A DNA stretch of 64,000 nt from Eutrophomonas brisbanensis. GTDB lineage: Bacteria; Pseudomonadota; Gammaproteobacteria; Burkholderiales; Eutrophovitaceae. The position numbers and the translations under genes were made by a program. A model generated the notes under the pieces. It was not told the DNA's origin. It saw nothing but the letters and a program-made list of their open reading frames with translations, and searched no databases. The stretch's first letter is position 1; every line of letters starts with the position of its first letter. The stretch spans positions 744,001 through 808,000 of the forward strand of contig JAYQIQ010000004.1 of NCBI GenBank assembly GCA_038141705.1, in the 5' to 3' direction. Shown piece after piece: positions 1 through 9,996 of the stretch.

Positions 1-740
1 TGGTTGGAAGGTCACGACGTCCGTGATCATAACCTCTGACACTTTTTGGTCTGGGGAAGAAATAATAATTTCACTAATCGGCAACACACCTCGAAGTCCT
101 CGCGCCGATCAACAACAAACAATTTATCGGTATTCGCAGGTAATTTATCGAGCCTACGTAAATATCGTAAAACCACCTCGAGCGTTACATCCTCGCGTAC
201 CGTTACCATCTCAAAATCCATGAGAGCACCAACGGTATCCTCTGGATAAGAGAGTGCAGCCTTAAGCTGCGCACGCTCTTCGACAGACAACGAACGGAAA
301 ACATCCGCGATCACCTCATCAGGAAGATCTGGTGCAAGATCAGCGATTTCATCCGCATCAAGTTGCTCGGTCGCAGCGAGTAACTCATCTGCGTCCATAT
401 CTGCAATCAATGTTTCTCGAACCGCGTCGGAGACTTCAAGAAGAATCTCACCATCAAGATCTGCCTTGACTAAATTCCAAACTGTTAAGCGCTCAGCAAT
501 GGGGAGCTGCTCAAGTACCGCCGCAATGTCTGCTGGATGTAAGGAATCAAGCTTCGCCTGTAACTCGTGGAGATTTTGCCTTTGCACCATCTCTTCGACA
601 AGTTCCTGGCGCGGCATATCCTGTCGTTGGACCAAGCCTTCGACAACCTCGTGGCGCTTAAAGATATCGCGCACTTCTTCAGCAACATCCTGAATACTAT
701 CAACGCGAATCTTTGCTTTGTCTTGATCCATGTCGGTCAT
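1..740 (-). CDS. mgtE: Magnesium transporter MgtE, N-terminal part (runs off the left edge; frameshift)
   Basis: This is the N-terminal region of an MgtE-type Mg2+ channel. About 220 residues of the superhelical MgtE N domain are visible (the HPADIAAVLEQLP motif near residue 69), then the first CBS domain begins (VTLEVVLRYLRRL, FVVDRR). The reading frame is lost near position 100. In the adjacent frame the protein continues naturally as GLRGVLPISEIIISS and VSEVMITDVVTF to the window edge, so a single base seems to be missing. The transmembrane domain lies outside the window. The start ATG at 740 is followed by a second in-frame ATG three codons later. Family assignment is firm; whether the frameshift is real is not known. 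Confidence 0.85.
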
Positions 741-776
741 TACTGGTTAATCAATGCAGGCGTCTAGCCGCTTTCC

Positions 777-1571
777 CTATGAGGTTTTTTTCAAACGCGT
801 AAACGGATCTTTGTCACAGATCACTTTTTCACCTTTGAGTTTAGCTTTGTAGAGGTTGAGGACTCCATCCTTCGTCCAATCAAAACCGTAATATCGGAAA
901 CCTGTTTTTGATTTTACGTCTTCAACTTCAAGATAGTCACAGGACCCACTCTCGCTAATTAATGACAATTCAAAATAAGATGGATTCTCTGAAGGAGTCT
1001 TGATCATTCCCTTGTCCCCAAACTCCCAAGTCTTGCCAGCTTCGTCTCGATATTTTCCAGTGATGACAATGGAATTTAACGATGGGCCCAAGTCTCTTCC
1101 AATTCGTTCATAGTGCGCCCATTTGCCCTTCCGAACCAGCGGCTCTTTGATTTCAAGCGCCCTAAACTGACCATCTGCCGCCCGTTTACCTTTGAACCAA
1201 ACATAGACAACCTCTTCAGCTGAAGTTGGTTGGTTATTCTTTCCTAAAACAATTCGATAAGAGTTCTCTTTTTTATCGGGCTCCACATCAAACACAACCA
1301 TGAGCGTTGCGTTTTTAAAATCAGTCGCAAAATACGGATGAACCTTACCCTCTTTACGAATTGCGATTACAAATGGTGCCGCTTTCTTGCTCGCAGCCAA
1401 AGGACTCTTCGTCTCTCTCAGTACAGCAAGATACGTCTTATCCATCCAGATTCCTTCTAGGTCTTTGATGAAAACACGATCCGAATTTGTGCTGTCCGCA
1501 CTATATGCAGACGATACGAGTAATGCGGAGATCCCTAAAATGGAAATAAATATTTTTTTAAGCAGTTGCAT
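777..1571 (-). CDS. Exported protein of unknown function
   Basis: The product is 264 residues with a clear signal peptide (hydrophobic IFISILGISALLVSSAYS, cleavage likely after SAYSA). The mature part starts with DLEGIWMDKTYLAVLRET, is rich in beta-strand-like stretches and has two cysteines (SGSCDYLEV and KVICDKD) that could form a disulphide. I recognise no catalytic motif or named domain. It lies 36 bases upstream of mgtE and 13 bases downstream of the amidase on the same strand, so it may be co-transcribed, but nothing links the functions. Probably periplasmic. Confidence 0.7.
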   Translation of the reverse strand: MQLLKKIFISILGISALLVSSAYSADSTNSDRVFIKDLEGIWMDKTYLAVLRETKSPLAASKKAAPFVIAIRKEGKVHPYFATDFKNATLMVVFDVEPDKKENSYRIVLGKNNQPTSAEEVVYVWFKGKRAADGQFRALEIKEPLVRKGKWAHYERIGRDLGPSLNSIVITGKYRDEAGKTWEFGDKGMIKTPSENPSYFELSLISESGSCDYLEVEDVKSKTGFRYYGFDWTKDGVLNLYKAKLKGEKVICDKDPFTRLKKTS

Positions 1572-1584
1572 GATTGTGACCTAT

Positions 1585-3008
1585 CTAAATTTCTTCGACT
1601 ATTTTTGGTCGAACTTTCCAACACTCGGTTATTTGTTCAAATGCGTGTGCTAGTTGAAGCACCCCAAAATCATCGCGGTAACGACCAATAATCTGTAACC
1701 CGACCGGCAATCCATCACGCGAGAAACCGCAAGGAATCGATATTGCCGGATGTCCAGTAGCGCTAACGCGATAACAGGACTTCATCCAGTCGATATAGTT
1801 ATCCAACTTCTCGCCATTGATCTCATCGATATAAGGCAAGTTGATATCAAACGGGAGCACCTGAACGACAGGGGCAATTATAAACTCATATTCATTCATG
1901 AAACGGTTGAGCTGATCAAAAAGAACGGTACGCTTTCGCTCAGCTGCACCAATTTGAGGACCGGTGAGGTCAATCCCCTGACGAATATTCCAAATCAGAG
2001 TGTCTTTGAACTGATCGGGATACTGCTCGAGCAATTGGCCAAAATTTAATTCCATGTTCCACGCTCTTAAAACGTGGAAAACCTCATCCGCGTCCTCTAA
2101 GGCGGGATCTGCGTCCACAACTGCACAACCCAGATTTTCGAGATGTTTTCTTTGTCCGTCGATAATTTTGCGAACCTCATTGTCAACTGGAAGCCCACCC
2201 AAGGTCGGGCTCCAAGCGATTTTTACGTTCTTAAAATTCCGATCAAGCGCCGCCCCAAATTTCTCGGGTGAATCGGTAATGGAAATAGGACAGCGCGGAT
2301 CCGGACCCGCGATGGCTGAAAGCATCAGCGCAACGTCTTTCACAGTTCGAGCCATGGGCCCAACAACCGATAGGGGAAACCAAGCAGATTGAGTCGGTAT
2401 TGACGGTACTCGTCCTGCCGAAGGACGAAGCCCAACCACGTTACAAAAACTTGCCGGGTTACGTAGCGAACCTCCCAAGTCCGAGCCATCGGCTAACGGA
2501 ACCATTCCCGTTGCTAGCGCTACGGCAGCACCACCGCTGGAACCTCCACACGTTTTCGTTTCATCATAGGGGTTCACCGTTTTACCGAAGACCGTGTTAA
2601 ACGTTTGACTCCCTGCTCCGAACTCTGGTGTATTCGTTTTTCCAACAGTGATCGCACCCGCTGCTTGAAGTCGGTCTACGATCAACGCGTTTTGCGTTGG
2701 AATGTGGTCCTTATAAATTGGCGAACCGAATGTCGTTCGAATACCTTTGTTAACGTCAGATCCTTGTGGGCTATTGGTAACCCAGAAAGGATATTTGAAA
2801 ATCGTTCGTTTTTAGGTTGTTGATCCAGGGTACGCGCCTGATTCACCGCCTGCTCGCTCACCAAGGTTACGATCGCATTCACGCGAGGATTCACTTCATC
2901 GATCTGCGCTAAATGAGCACGCATAATTTCCTCTGCCGAGCATTCGCCCGAACGCATCAAGGAAAGTAGCTCACACGCAGATAAAAAACAGAGATCTTTC
3001 CTATCCAT
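1585..3008 (-). CDS. Amidase signature family hydrolase (frameshifted)
   Basis: This amidase hydrolyses an unknown amide. The signature elements are all present: the catalytic lysine in GLPIAHKDL (about residue 80), the cis-serine in CGGSSGGAAVALA and the nucleophile serine in DGSDLGGSLRNPA. The gene is read in two frames: residues 1-93 or so in one frame, then after position about 2745 the expected GIRTTFGSPIYKDH continues in another. One base missing in the AAGG run explains it, and the joined product of about 474 residues has the normal family length. A GAGGG ribosome-binding site precedes the ATG at 3008. The substrate cannot be told from sequence; GatA is unlikely because gatB and gatC are not next to it. 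Confidence 0.85.
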
Positions 3009-3056
3009 GAAAAACCCTCGTCGTTATATTCTGGCAAAGAGGCATCATAAAAGGAT

Positions 3057-4478
3057 TTAGATGTCTTTTCCCATGATCGATGTACGTATTGGCGAAAGGT
3101 CAGGATTGACCGAATAAGGATGTCCTCCTAAAAACTCGATCGTCAATAAATCAAAAGGCTCGAGATAATTGGGAAATTTACGTTGCTCGACCTGAAGAAC
3201 CCGTTCAGTTGTGAAAAGATCAGTTCCAGAGATACGATCTAGCTCCTCAAGGATCCATTCACCAGAGTAATCGCTCTTGAAATCAAAACAACAGTCTCGG
3301 AATTGCATCAAGACACTATCGAGTGATTGCTGATTTTTACTAGCAATGCGAATCGCAACATCTAGTCTAAAGAAGTAAGCCGCACCACCCCAATAAATCT
3401 TTTTATAAATACCTCGTCTACCCGCCTTGAGTGTTGCCTCGGCCACTGAGAACTCTTCCTCTCGCCTTTCACCTTCCACTAAGTTCTCAATTAGTTTTGA
3501 CCACGCACTCTCGGGCGTAATGACTTGACCTCTCGCCATCGCGATGTACTGGTAATAGGATGGTAGCCCTTCGACAATCCAGTGATCTCCAGATGCAATG
3601 TTTGGTAACAGCAAATGCAACATTTCATGTGGCGTGCTCCAGTCCCGCGACAGTTGGTCAGCAGTAGCACTTTCATTCACAAATAAATGGATCCCAGGGC
3701 CACCTCCCCTTGAGACATATGCCCACGGTATGACGCCTTTTCCGCGCTGAATTGCCGAAACTACAACTTGCGCTCGTTGAGCCGGAAACGAACCGGTAAT
3801 GGTTGCGGCCGCGTTCGCGCTCGTACCAATCCATTCCGCAATTTGTTCGGTTGTTAGATTTTCAAATTCCCCCAAAATCGAAAGCTCTAGATTTGCGGAT
3901 GGAACCTCGATCGGTATAGGGGCCTTTGATGAAAACGTAACAACACCTTGCCATTGAGTCGGAGTGGCTGGCACCAAGTAGGAGAAGTCGTTTGATTTCT
4001 CCCACGGGGCTCCAATAAATACGTCTTGCGAATGTTTAAACTCCAACTCAAATGCGATCGGCCCATCTGGCCCTACTGGTCGCCACAACCAATCACCTAT
4101 ATTGGTTAAAAGGGCATCCGCGTTCACATAACGCGTCTCGGGTCCTCCGCGCTGCTCACCTTTGGTTCTTGGATTCAATGAGACGCGGTATTCAACACAG
4201 CTATCTGGCTTTAAGTACTCGGTTGCAGCTAGATGACCTTCCACACTTATTTCGCCGCCATCTTTTACTTGCATACTCCGGATATACAAAGCAGCAGTAT
4301 CATCGGCCTCCAAACGTTGTGGAATAGTATTCTTGAAGCATGCTTCAATTTGTATATCCGTTAGATTGCTCGCAACACTCACTCTGTAATGCGGCGTTTC
4401 GCTGGCCACCGAATTTAAACTAAAGACGCTTAAATATAGAAAGCCAGAAAAGAGAGCAATACGGCTCAGCATGACCAC
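3057..4478 (-). CDS. Exported M61-like gluzincin metallopeptidase, copy 1
   Basis: The product is 473 residues with an N-terminal signal peptide (ALFSGFLYLSVFSLNSVAS). A zinc site is visible: HEMLH near residue 284 and, about 20 residues on, WIVEGLPSYYQ, whose glutamate would be the third ligand, as in gluzincins. The N-terminal half (HYRVSVASN, DWLWRP, PWEKSNDFSYLVPATP) and the GGGPGIHLFVN segment just before the zinc site resemble the M61 glycyl aminopeptidase family, but no C-terminal PDZ domain is present. It has a paralogue immediately upstream (4533-6008) with the same architecture. Expected to act in the periplasm; the substrate is unknown. Confidence 0.75.
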   Translation of the reverse strand: MVMLSRIALFSGFLYLSVFSLNSVASETPHYRVSVASNLTDIQIEACFKNTIPQRLEADDTAALYIRSMQVKDGGEISVEGHLAATEYLKPDSCVEYRVSLNPRTKGEQRGGPETRYVNADALLTNIGDWLWRPVGPDGPIAFELEFKHSQDVFIGAPWEKSNDFSYLVPATPTQWQGVVTFSSKAPIPIEVPSANLELSILGEFENLTTEQIAEWIGTSANAAATITGSFPAQRAQVVVSAIQRGKGVIPWAYVSRGGGPGIHLFVNESATADQLSRDWSTPHEMLHLLLPNIASGDHWIVEGLPSYYQYIAMARGQVITPESAWSKLIENLVEGERREEEFSVAEATLKAGRRGIYKKIYWGGAAYFFRLDVAIRIASKNQQSLDSVLMQFRDCCFDFKSDYSGEWILEELDRISGTDLFTTERVLQVEQRKFPNYLEPFDLLTIEFLGGHPYSVNPDLSPIRTSIMGKDI

Positions 4479-4532
4479 AATCCGATATACAAGAACTTTT
4501 GTTTTTCCGTAGTCATTAACGGAGACTAAACA

Positions 4533-6008
4533 TTAATCGCGAAATAACTTTGCTTCATGTTGTACCTCTTTGTCTCCCGCCATTATGCGATCTCGCAAAT
4601 CGCTTAATGGAGCCCTATTGTCGAGCGTAACCTTACGGTCGATGTATTGAAGACCCAGCTCCTCATACAGTGGTAGTACATCTGGAAATTCTGTGGAATC
4701 GACATATCGATTCATCAATGACGAGAAGATGGTTGTTTGACTAATTTTGTCGAAGGTTTGTAGAACCTCTGTCGCGGACCATCCTCTCAAATCAGAGTTG
4801 CAACATTGATTAAATTCGCGGAGTACTCGATCGAGCGACCATTCGTTCGCCGTATTCTTTCTGAGATCAATGTCTGCATGTAGCATCATCGCGGCGCCGG
4901 TCCAGTACACACGCTCGTGTGGGTCACCCATGTACATTAATTGGGTTGCCTCACGTAAGCTAATCTCTTGACCTTTCGCCTGTAAAAATCCGCGCCTAAA
5001 CCCAAGTGCCATATTCTCCCAGGCCTCTTCTTGCGACATTAATCCAAACCGGGCTCGAATAACATTTTGATAGTAACTCGCAACTCCCTCATATAGCCAC
5101 GCGTCATCAGGATTGATAAACGGAAGAAACAAATGGGACAACTCATGGGTTGCGGTCCAATCCGCAATAAACTCTTCCTGCGGACGTCGTTGATTAATCA
5201 TCAGGTGTACCGCAGGGCCTCCGCCTCTCGTTACATACGCCTGCGGGGCTGGCGTTCGCGCGCGCGCATTCGGCACCATCGTAACCTGAACGTGCGGATA
5301 CGCGAACTTTCCAATCACCGACTGCACCATACCAGCCTCCTTGGAAATCCATTCCAATAGGAACTCGCGATCTACTGGTGGTCTACCGTCTAGCACGGAC
5401 ACATAGAAGTGTGTATTTCCCGCCAATGCAACTTGATCGGGAAAACGTCCAAGCATAATCCATGACGGCCAATCGTAAGGTGTGTTTGCAAGAACAAAAT
5501 GACCGCGCTCACTACCCTCTCGATGCCACGGAGTGGAAATCGCTATATCTTGTGGGAGCTGAAAGCGAACATGAATTTCCTCGTTTGTGCGAATGGACTC
5601 GGGACGCCACAACCATAATCCACTCGCGACTGCCACATCTTTTCCAATTCGATGCACTTTCAATCCGGTCATGTCATGGCGCTGAACCCCCTGAGAAATA
5701 TCGACAACAAATCGAACACAACCTCCCGAAGCGATTCCATCCATCGGAATAAAACCTGACGGTGTAATCTCCTCCCCAGTCTGCACATTCCACACGCCCT
5801 TCAAGGCTACGACGGCATCCAAAGACTCCGCCACAAGCTTCGCTGGTGGATTGCCCTCAAAGCACGCATCCACATCTAGGACATCGAGTGCCTCATCGGT
5901 GGTGACCGTGTAGTAATGCTGAACCTTATCCGCGCCTAGAACCGCAGAGGCAATAGCAAAGGAGAGAGTAAAAAAAAGAAAAATAGTGTTTTGGATAACA
6001 GACTTCAC
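4533..6008 (-). CDS. Exported M61-like gluzincin metallopeptidase, copy 2
   Basis: This is a paralogue of the gene at 3057-4478. It carries HELSH and, downstream, AWLYEGVASYYQ, giving the three zinc ligands and catalytic glutamate of a gluzincin. Shared landmarks include the GLWLWRP segment, the PWHRE..HFVLANTP block and RGGGPAVHLMINQ. An ATG at 6086 would give 517 residues but would put 26 residues in front of the signal peptide, so I prefer the GTG at 6008, which places the hydrophobic segment NTIFLFFTLSFAIASAVLGA at the N terminus. The 54-base gap to copy 1 suggests a tandem duplication in one transcript. Substrate unknown. Confidence 0.75.
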   Translation of the reverse strand: MKSVIQNTIFLFFTLSFAIASAVLGADKVQHYYTVTTDEALDVLDVDACFEGNPPAKLVAESLDAVVALKGVWNVQTGEEITPSGFIPMDGIASGGCVRFVVDISQGVQRHDMTGLKVHRIGKDVAVASGLWLWRPESIRTNEEIHVRFQLPQDIAISTPWHREGSERGHFVLANTPYDWPSWIMLGRFPDQVALAGNTHFYVSVLDGRPPVDREFLLEWISKEAGMVQSVIGKFAYPHVQVTMVPNARARTPAPQAYVTRGGGPAVHLMINQRRPQEEFIADWTATHELSHLFLPFINPDDAWLYEGVASYYQNVIRARFGLMSQEEAWENMALGFRRGFLQAKGQEISLREATQLMYMGDPHERVYWTGAAMMLHADIDLRKNTANEWSLDRVLREFNQCCNSDLRGWSATEVLQTFDKISQTTIFSSLMNRYVDSTEFPDVLPLYEELGLQYIDRKVTLDNRAPLSDLRDRIMAGDKEVQHEAKLFRD

Positions 6009-6090
6009 GCGGCACTTTTTATGTGTTTGGGATCTCTCTATTCGGAGACCCTTTACTATAAAAAGTTCAGCCACCACCCCTCCCATCTAG

Positions 6091-6118
6091 CCAAAAAACC
6101 CCCACCGCACATGGGTTA
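6091..6118 (-). terminator. Possible terminator upstream of the peptidase pair and downstream of metH
   Basis: On the minus strand, just after the metH stop codon, the sequence forms a short hairpin (AACCCA pairing imperfectly with TGGGGGTT) followed by a run of six T. The stem is short and bulged, so this is only a plausible intrinsic terminator for metH. Confidence 0.4.
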
Positions 6119-6154
6119 CCTTAACTTAGGATGGATCGTAATTAAGATTAGGCG

Positions 6155-9100
6155 CTAGCCACCTCTCGGCCTGCCCGAGCTCCACCCCTTGCGTAGAGCG
6201 TATTCCTCTACCTGATCGCGGTCAATATTTGCGACTGCAAAGTAACGAGATTCCGGGTGAGAGAAGTAAAAACCGCTCACTGATGCTGCGGGTAACATAG
6301 CAAACGACTCAGTAAGGGTAATGTTTGCATGCTCAGTTGCATTAAGTAGAGAAAATAGCGGCACCTTCTCCGAATGGTCTGGGCAAGCTGGATAACCGGG
6401 AGCAGGACGAATCCCTCGATACTTTTCCGCGATGAGATCACTTGCGTTAAGTACTTCATCACGCGCGTAACCCCACCACTCTTTGCGCGTTTTTTCGTGC
6501 ATCATTTCGGCCATCGCCTCAGCAAGTCGATCCGCGAGGGCTTTCAACATGATGGAGTTATAGTCATCATGATTTTTCTCATAGGCAGCCACTCGATCCG
6601 TAATCCCTAATCCAGCGGTGACCGCAAACGCGCCAAGGTAATCTTTTACACCAGAGTCTTTAGGCGCGATGTAGTCAGCCAAACAATGATTGAAACGATC
6701 GGCTGGCTTTTCCATTTGCTGGCGTAAGAAACTGAATCGCTGCAAGACCTTTGTGCGAGTTTCGTCCGAGTAAACCTCAATGTCATCGTCAACCCGATTC
6801 GCAGGAAAGAGTCCAATCACTGCACGTGCAGTAAGCCATTTTTCTTTGACGATTCGATCAAGCATTTGTCGCGCGTCTTTATACAAATCTTGAGCAGCTT
6901 GACCGACTACCTCATCATTTAATATTTGCGGATACCGACCTGCCAGCTCCCATGTTTGGAAAAATGGAGTCCAATCAATGTATTCAATAATTTCGTCAAG
7001 ACTATAGTCATCAAAGACTTGAATGCCCGTCACACTTGGAGTGGTTGGTGAATAATTTTCCCAATCTGTTTTAACTCCATGCGCTCTCGCATCCGCAATA
7101 GATCTTCTCGCACCACGCCCTTTTTTTCCAACGTGTAGAGTGCGAGTTTTCTCGGCATCCGACCGCACTTCTGCGATATAACCCTCACGCAATTCCTCTG
7201 AAACTAGTTTCGTACACACTCCGACCGAGCGAGACGCGTCCGGAACCCAAACGGTCGGCCCACGTTTGTATTGAGGTTCAATCTTCACCGCCGTATGTAC
7301 GCGAGAGGTGGTTGCACCTCCGATCAGAAGAGGTACATGAAAATCTTGCCGCTCCATCTCTTTGGCAACATGCGCCATTTCTTCAAGTGATGGAGTAATC
7401 AGCCCTGAGAGACCAATGATATCTGCATCAACTTCTTTGGCCTTTGCCAGAATCTTTTCTGCAGGCACCATAACGCCCATGTTAACGACATCAAAGTTAT
7501 TACACTGCAAAACGACAGCGACAATATTTTTTCCAATATCGTGAACATCGCCCTTTACCGTTGCCAATACGATCCGCCCTTTTGACTTCCCAACGCTTCC
7601 AGACTTGCGTTTCTCTTCTTCGATATAGGGAATCAAATGCGAAACTGCTTCCTTCATCACGCGAGCGGACTTCACGACCTGCGGTAAGAACATTTTTCCT
7701 TCGCCAAAAAGATCTCCCACAACGTTCATTCCATCCATAAGTGGGCCTTCGATCACTTGGATTGGAAACTCATGGGCAAGTCGCGCCTCTTCCGTATCTT
7801 CAAGAATATATTTGGTAATACCTTTCACGAGCGCATGAGTCAGGCGCTCATTTACGGTTCCTTCACGCCAAGAGAGATCTTCCGTGCTGGTTTTTGCATC
7901 TGACTGATAAGTCTCTGCAAACGTAACCAAACGCTCGGTTGCATCCTCACGCCGATTAAACAATACGTCCTCGACCCGTTCGAGAAGGTCTTTGGGAATG
8001 TCTTCATAAATTCCCAACTGGCCCGCATTGACAATTCCCATAGTCATGCCAGCCTTTACTGCGTGGTAGAGGAATGCAGTATGGATTGCTTCTCTTATGC
8101 CGTTATTACCTCGGAAAGAAAACGAAACGTTAGAAACTCCACCCGATATATTTACCAAGGGCATCTTTTCTCGAATCGCACGAGCTGCTTCGAAAAAATC
8201 TATAGCGTACGTTGCATGCTGCTCTATCCCCGTGGCTACCGCAAAAATATTGGGATCAAAAATAATATCGTTCGCAGGAAAATGAACTTTGTTTACAAGC
8301 ACATCGAACGCGCGTTCGCATATCGTTATGCGTCGCTCTAAAGTATCGGCTTGTCCAGCTTCGTCAAATGCCATCACGATAACCGCAGCGCCATATCGTT
8401 TTGCTAAGATTTGCTTGTCGAATAAATTCCTCTTCACCCTCTTTCAAACTAATCGAGTTGATAACCGCTTTACCCTGAACACACTTTAGTCCCGCTTCTA
8501 TGACTGACCACTTTGAGGAATCGAGCATTACCGGAACCCGACAAATATCGGGTTCAGATGAAACGAGGTTCATAAACCGCGTCATCGCCTTCTGCGAGTC
8601 CAGCATCGCTTCATCCATGTTGATATCGATAATTTGCGCACCGTTATCAACTTGATGCTTGGCAACCTCTAAGGCTTGCTCATACGACTCCTCTAGAATC
8701 ATCTTTGCGAAAACGCGAGAGCCAGTAACATTTGTTCGTTCCCCAACGTTTACGAAGAGCATTTCTCTACCGACATTCAAGGGTTCAAGCCCAGATAAGC
8801 GAAGCTTCGGATCGACTTCGGGAATATTTCTCGGGCTAACGTTTTCTAGTTGCTTCGCGATTTCGCGAATATGGTCCGGCGTTGTCCCACAACACCCGCC
8901 CGTTATATTTAAAAATCCAGATTCCGCAAATTCTCGAACAAAACCTGCGGTTTGCTCCGGAGTTTCATCATAGCCACCAAATTCGTTTGGTAGCCCTGCA
9001 TTCGGGTGAGCACTTGTGAAGACGTTGCTCACACGAGATAGTTCTTCGATATACGGCCGCATTTCCTGTGCCCCCAGGGCACAGTTAAGTCCCACCGAAA

Positions 9101-9821
9101 TAGGATTGGCGTGCGCTACTGAATTCCAGAACGCTTCCGTTGTTTGGCCACTGAGAGTTCTTCCACTTGCATCGGTAATGGTCGCCGAAATCATAATCGG
9201 CAATTCGATTCCTGTACGGTCGAAATAATCGTGAATTGCGAAAATTGCAGCCTTGCTATTAAGTGTGTCAAAAATCGTCTCGAGCATAAGAATGTCGACA
9301 CCACCACGCACCAACCCGTCTACGCATTCGGCGTAACACGCAACCAACTGATCAAAACTAATGGCGCGATGCCCAGGATCATTTACGTCCGGTGAAATCG
9401 ACGCAGTCGCATTGGTTGGCCCTAAAACGCCCGCAACAAATCGAGGCTTATTCGGCGTTTTCTTTGACCATTCGGCCGCCACCTCTTTTGCTAGCCTCGC
9501 GGCCGATTCGTTTAATCTAAGAACCTGTGACTCCAGCCCGTAATCTGCCATTGAGACGGAATTAGAGTTAAACGTGTTTGTCTCAATGATGTCTGATCCA
9601 GCTTCGAGGTACTTACTGTGGATACCTCGGATCAGCTCAGGCTGCGTGAGCGTGAGAATATCGTTGTTACCAGTTTGATCGCACGCGTGTCCATGAAAAT
9701 CATCCCCGTGAAAGTGATGACTATCCAAACCGTGACCTTGGATCATCGTGCCCATTGCACCATCCAAAATCAGGATTCGCTCTGAAAGTAAATCGCGTAT
9801 TAAACGATCAGATGTTGACAA
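6155..9821 (-). CDS. metH: Cobalamin-dependent methionine synthase MetH (frameshifted)
   Basis: MetH transfers a methyl group from methyl-tetrahydrofolate to homocysteine. All four modules are present in order: the homocysteine domain (ILDGAMGTMIQ, GLNCALG, GGCCGTTPDHI with zinc cysteines), the pterin domain (VGERTNVTGSRVFAKMI), the cobalamin domain (DVHDIGKN carrying the axial histidine, then GLSGLITPSLEEM) and the AdoMet reactivation domain (RPAPGYPACPDHSEK). The frame changes at 8399-8402, in an AAAA run, between EEEFIRQANL and AKRYGAAVIVMAFDE; removing one A restores a protein of about 1,222 residues, normal for MetH. The longest frame begins at a GTG inside the leader terminator; I prefer the TTG at 9821, which has GGAG six bases upstream. 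Confidence 0.93.
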
Positions 9822-9830
9822 GAAAAACTC

Positions 9831-9868
9831 CAAAAAAACAAAAAACCCGACCACTAAAGCAGTCGGGT
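9831..9868 (-). terminator. Intrinsic terminator in the metH leader
   Basis: On the minus strand a perfect seven-pair stem (ACCCGAC with GTCGGGT) closes a ten-base loop and is followed by seven T, a G and seven more T. It ends right at the metH ribosome-binding site GGAG, so it would stop transcription before metH unless an antiterminator forms. Confidence 0.75.
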
Positions 9869-9990
9869 CTTAGCCTCACGCTTTAGCGAATTTATTTGGC
9901 GCCCGCAAGCTGCGATTCAAATCGGCGCACTAGGGCCACGCACACTAGCGAACCCCCTTAGTCATGTCAATGGCGCGAGCGCCAAATTAA
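9832..9990 (-). promoter_or_regulatory. Structured metH leader, candidate riboswitch with terminator
   Basis: The minus-strand RNA between the acyl-CoA dehydrogenase stop and metH can form a nine-pair closing helix (ATTTGGCGC at 9987-9979 with GCGCCAAAT at 9902-9894) around a roughly 75-base domain. Its 5' arm can alternatively fold into a local hairpin TGGCG-CTCG-CGCCA. Next comes CTAAAGC (9886-9880), an exact complement of GCTTTAG (9860-9854) in the loop of the downstream terminator. These mutually exclusive pairings are typical of attenuating riboswitches. I could not match it to the SAM-I, SAH or cobalamin consensus; position before metH makes SAM, SAH or cobalamin the likely ligands. Confidence 0.55.
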
Positions 9991-9996
9991 TGATAA

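Noticed and set aside
9840..9885. Match to a cobalamin riboswitch (AAGACCCGACTGC resembles the B12-box tail)
   Set aside because: The other conserved parts, such as CCGCNACTGT and the 5' AGGGAA segment, were not found, and the CCCGAC is also the terminator stem, so the likeness may be chance.
9890..9990. tRNA-like elements (CGATTTGAATCG arm and GCGCCA end) in the metH leader
   Set aside because: No D-arm, anticodon arm or normal acceptor stem can be drawn, and the region is 94 bases long with a large closing helix; it fits a leader better.
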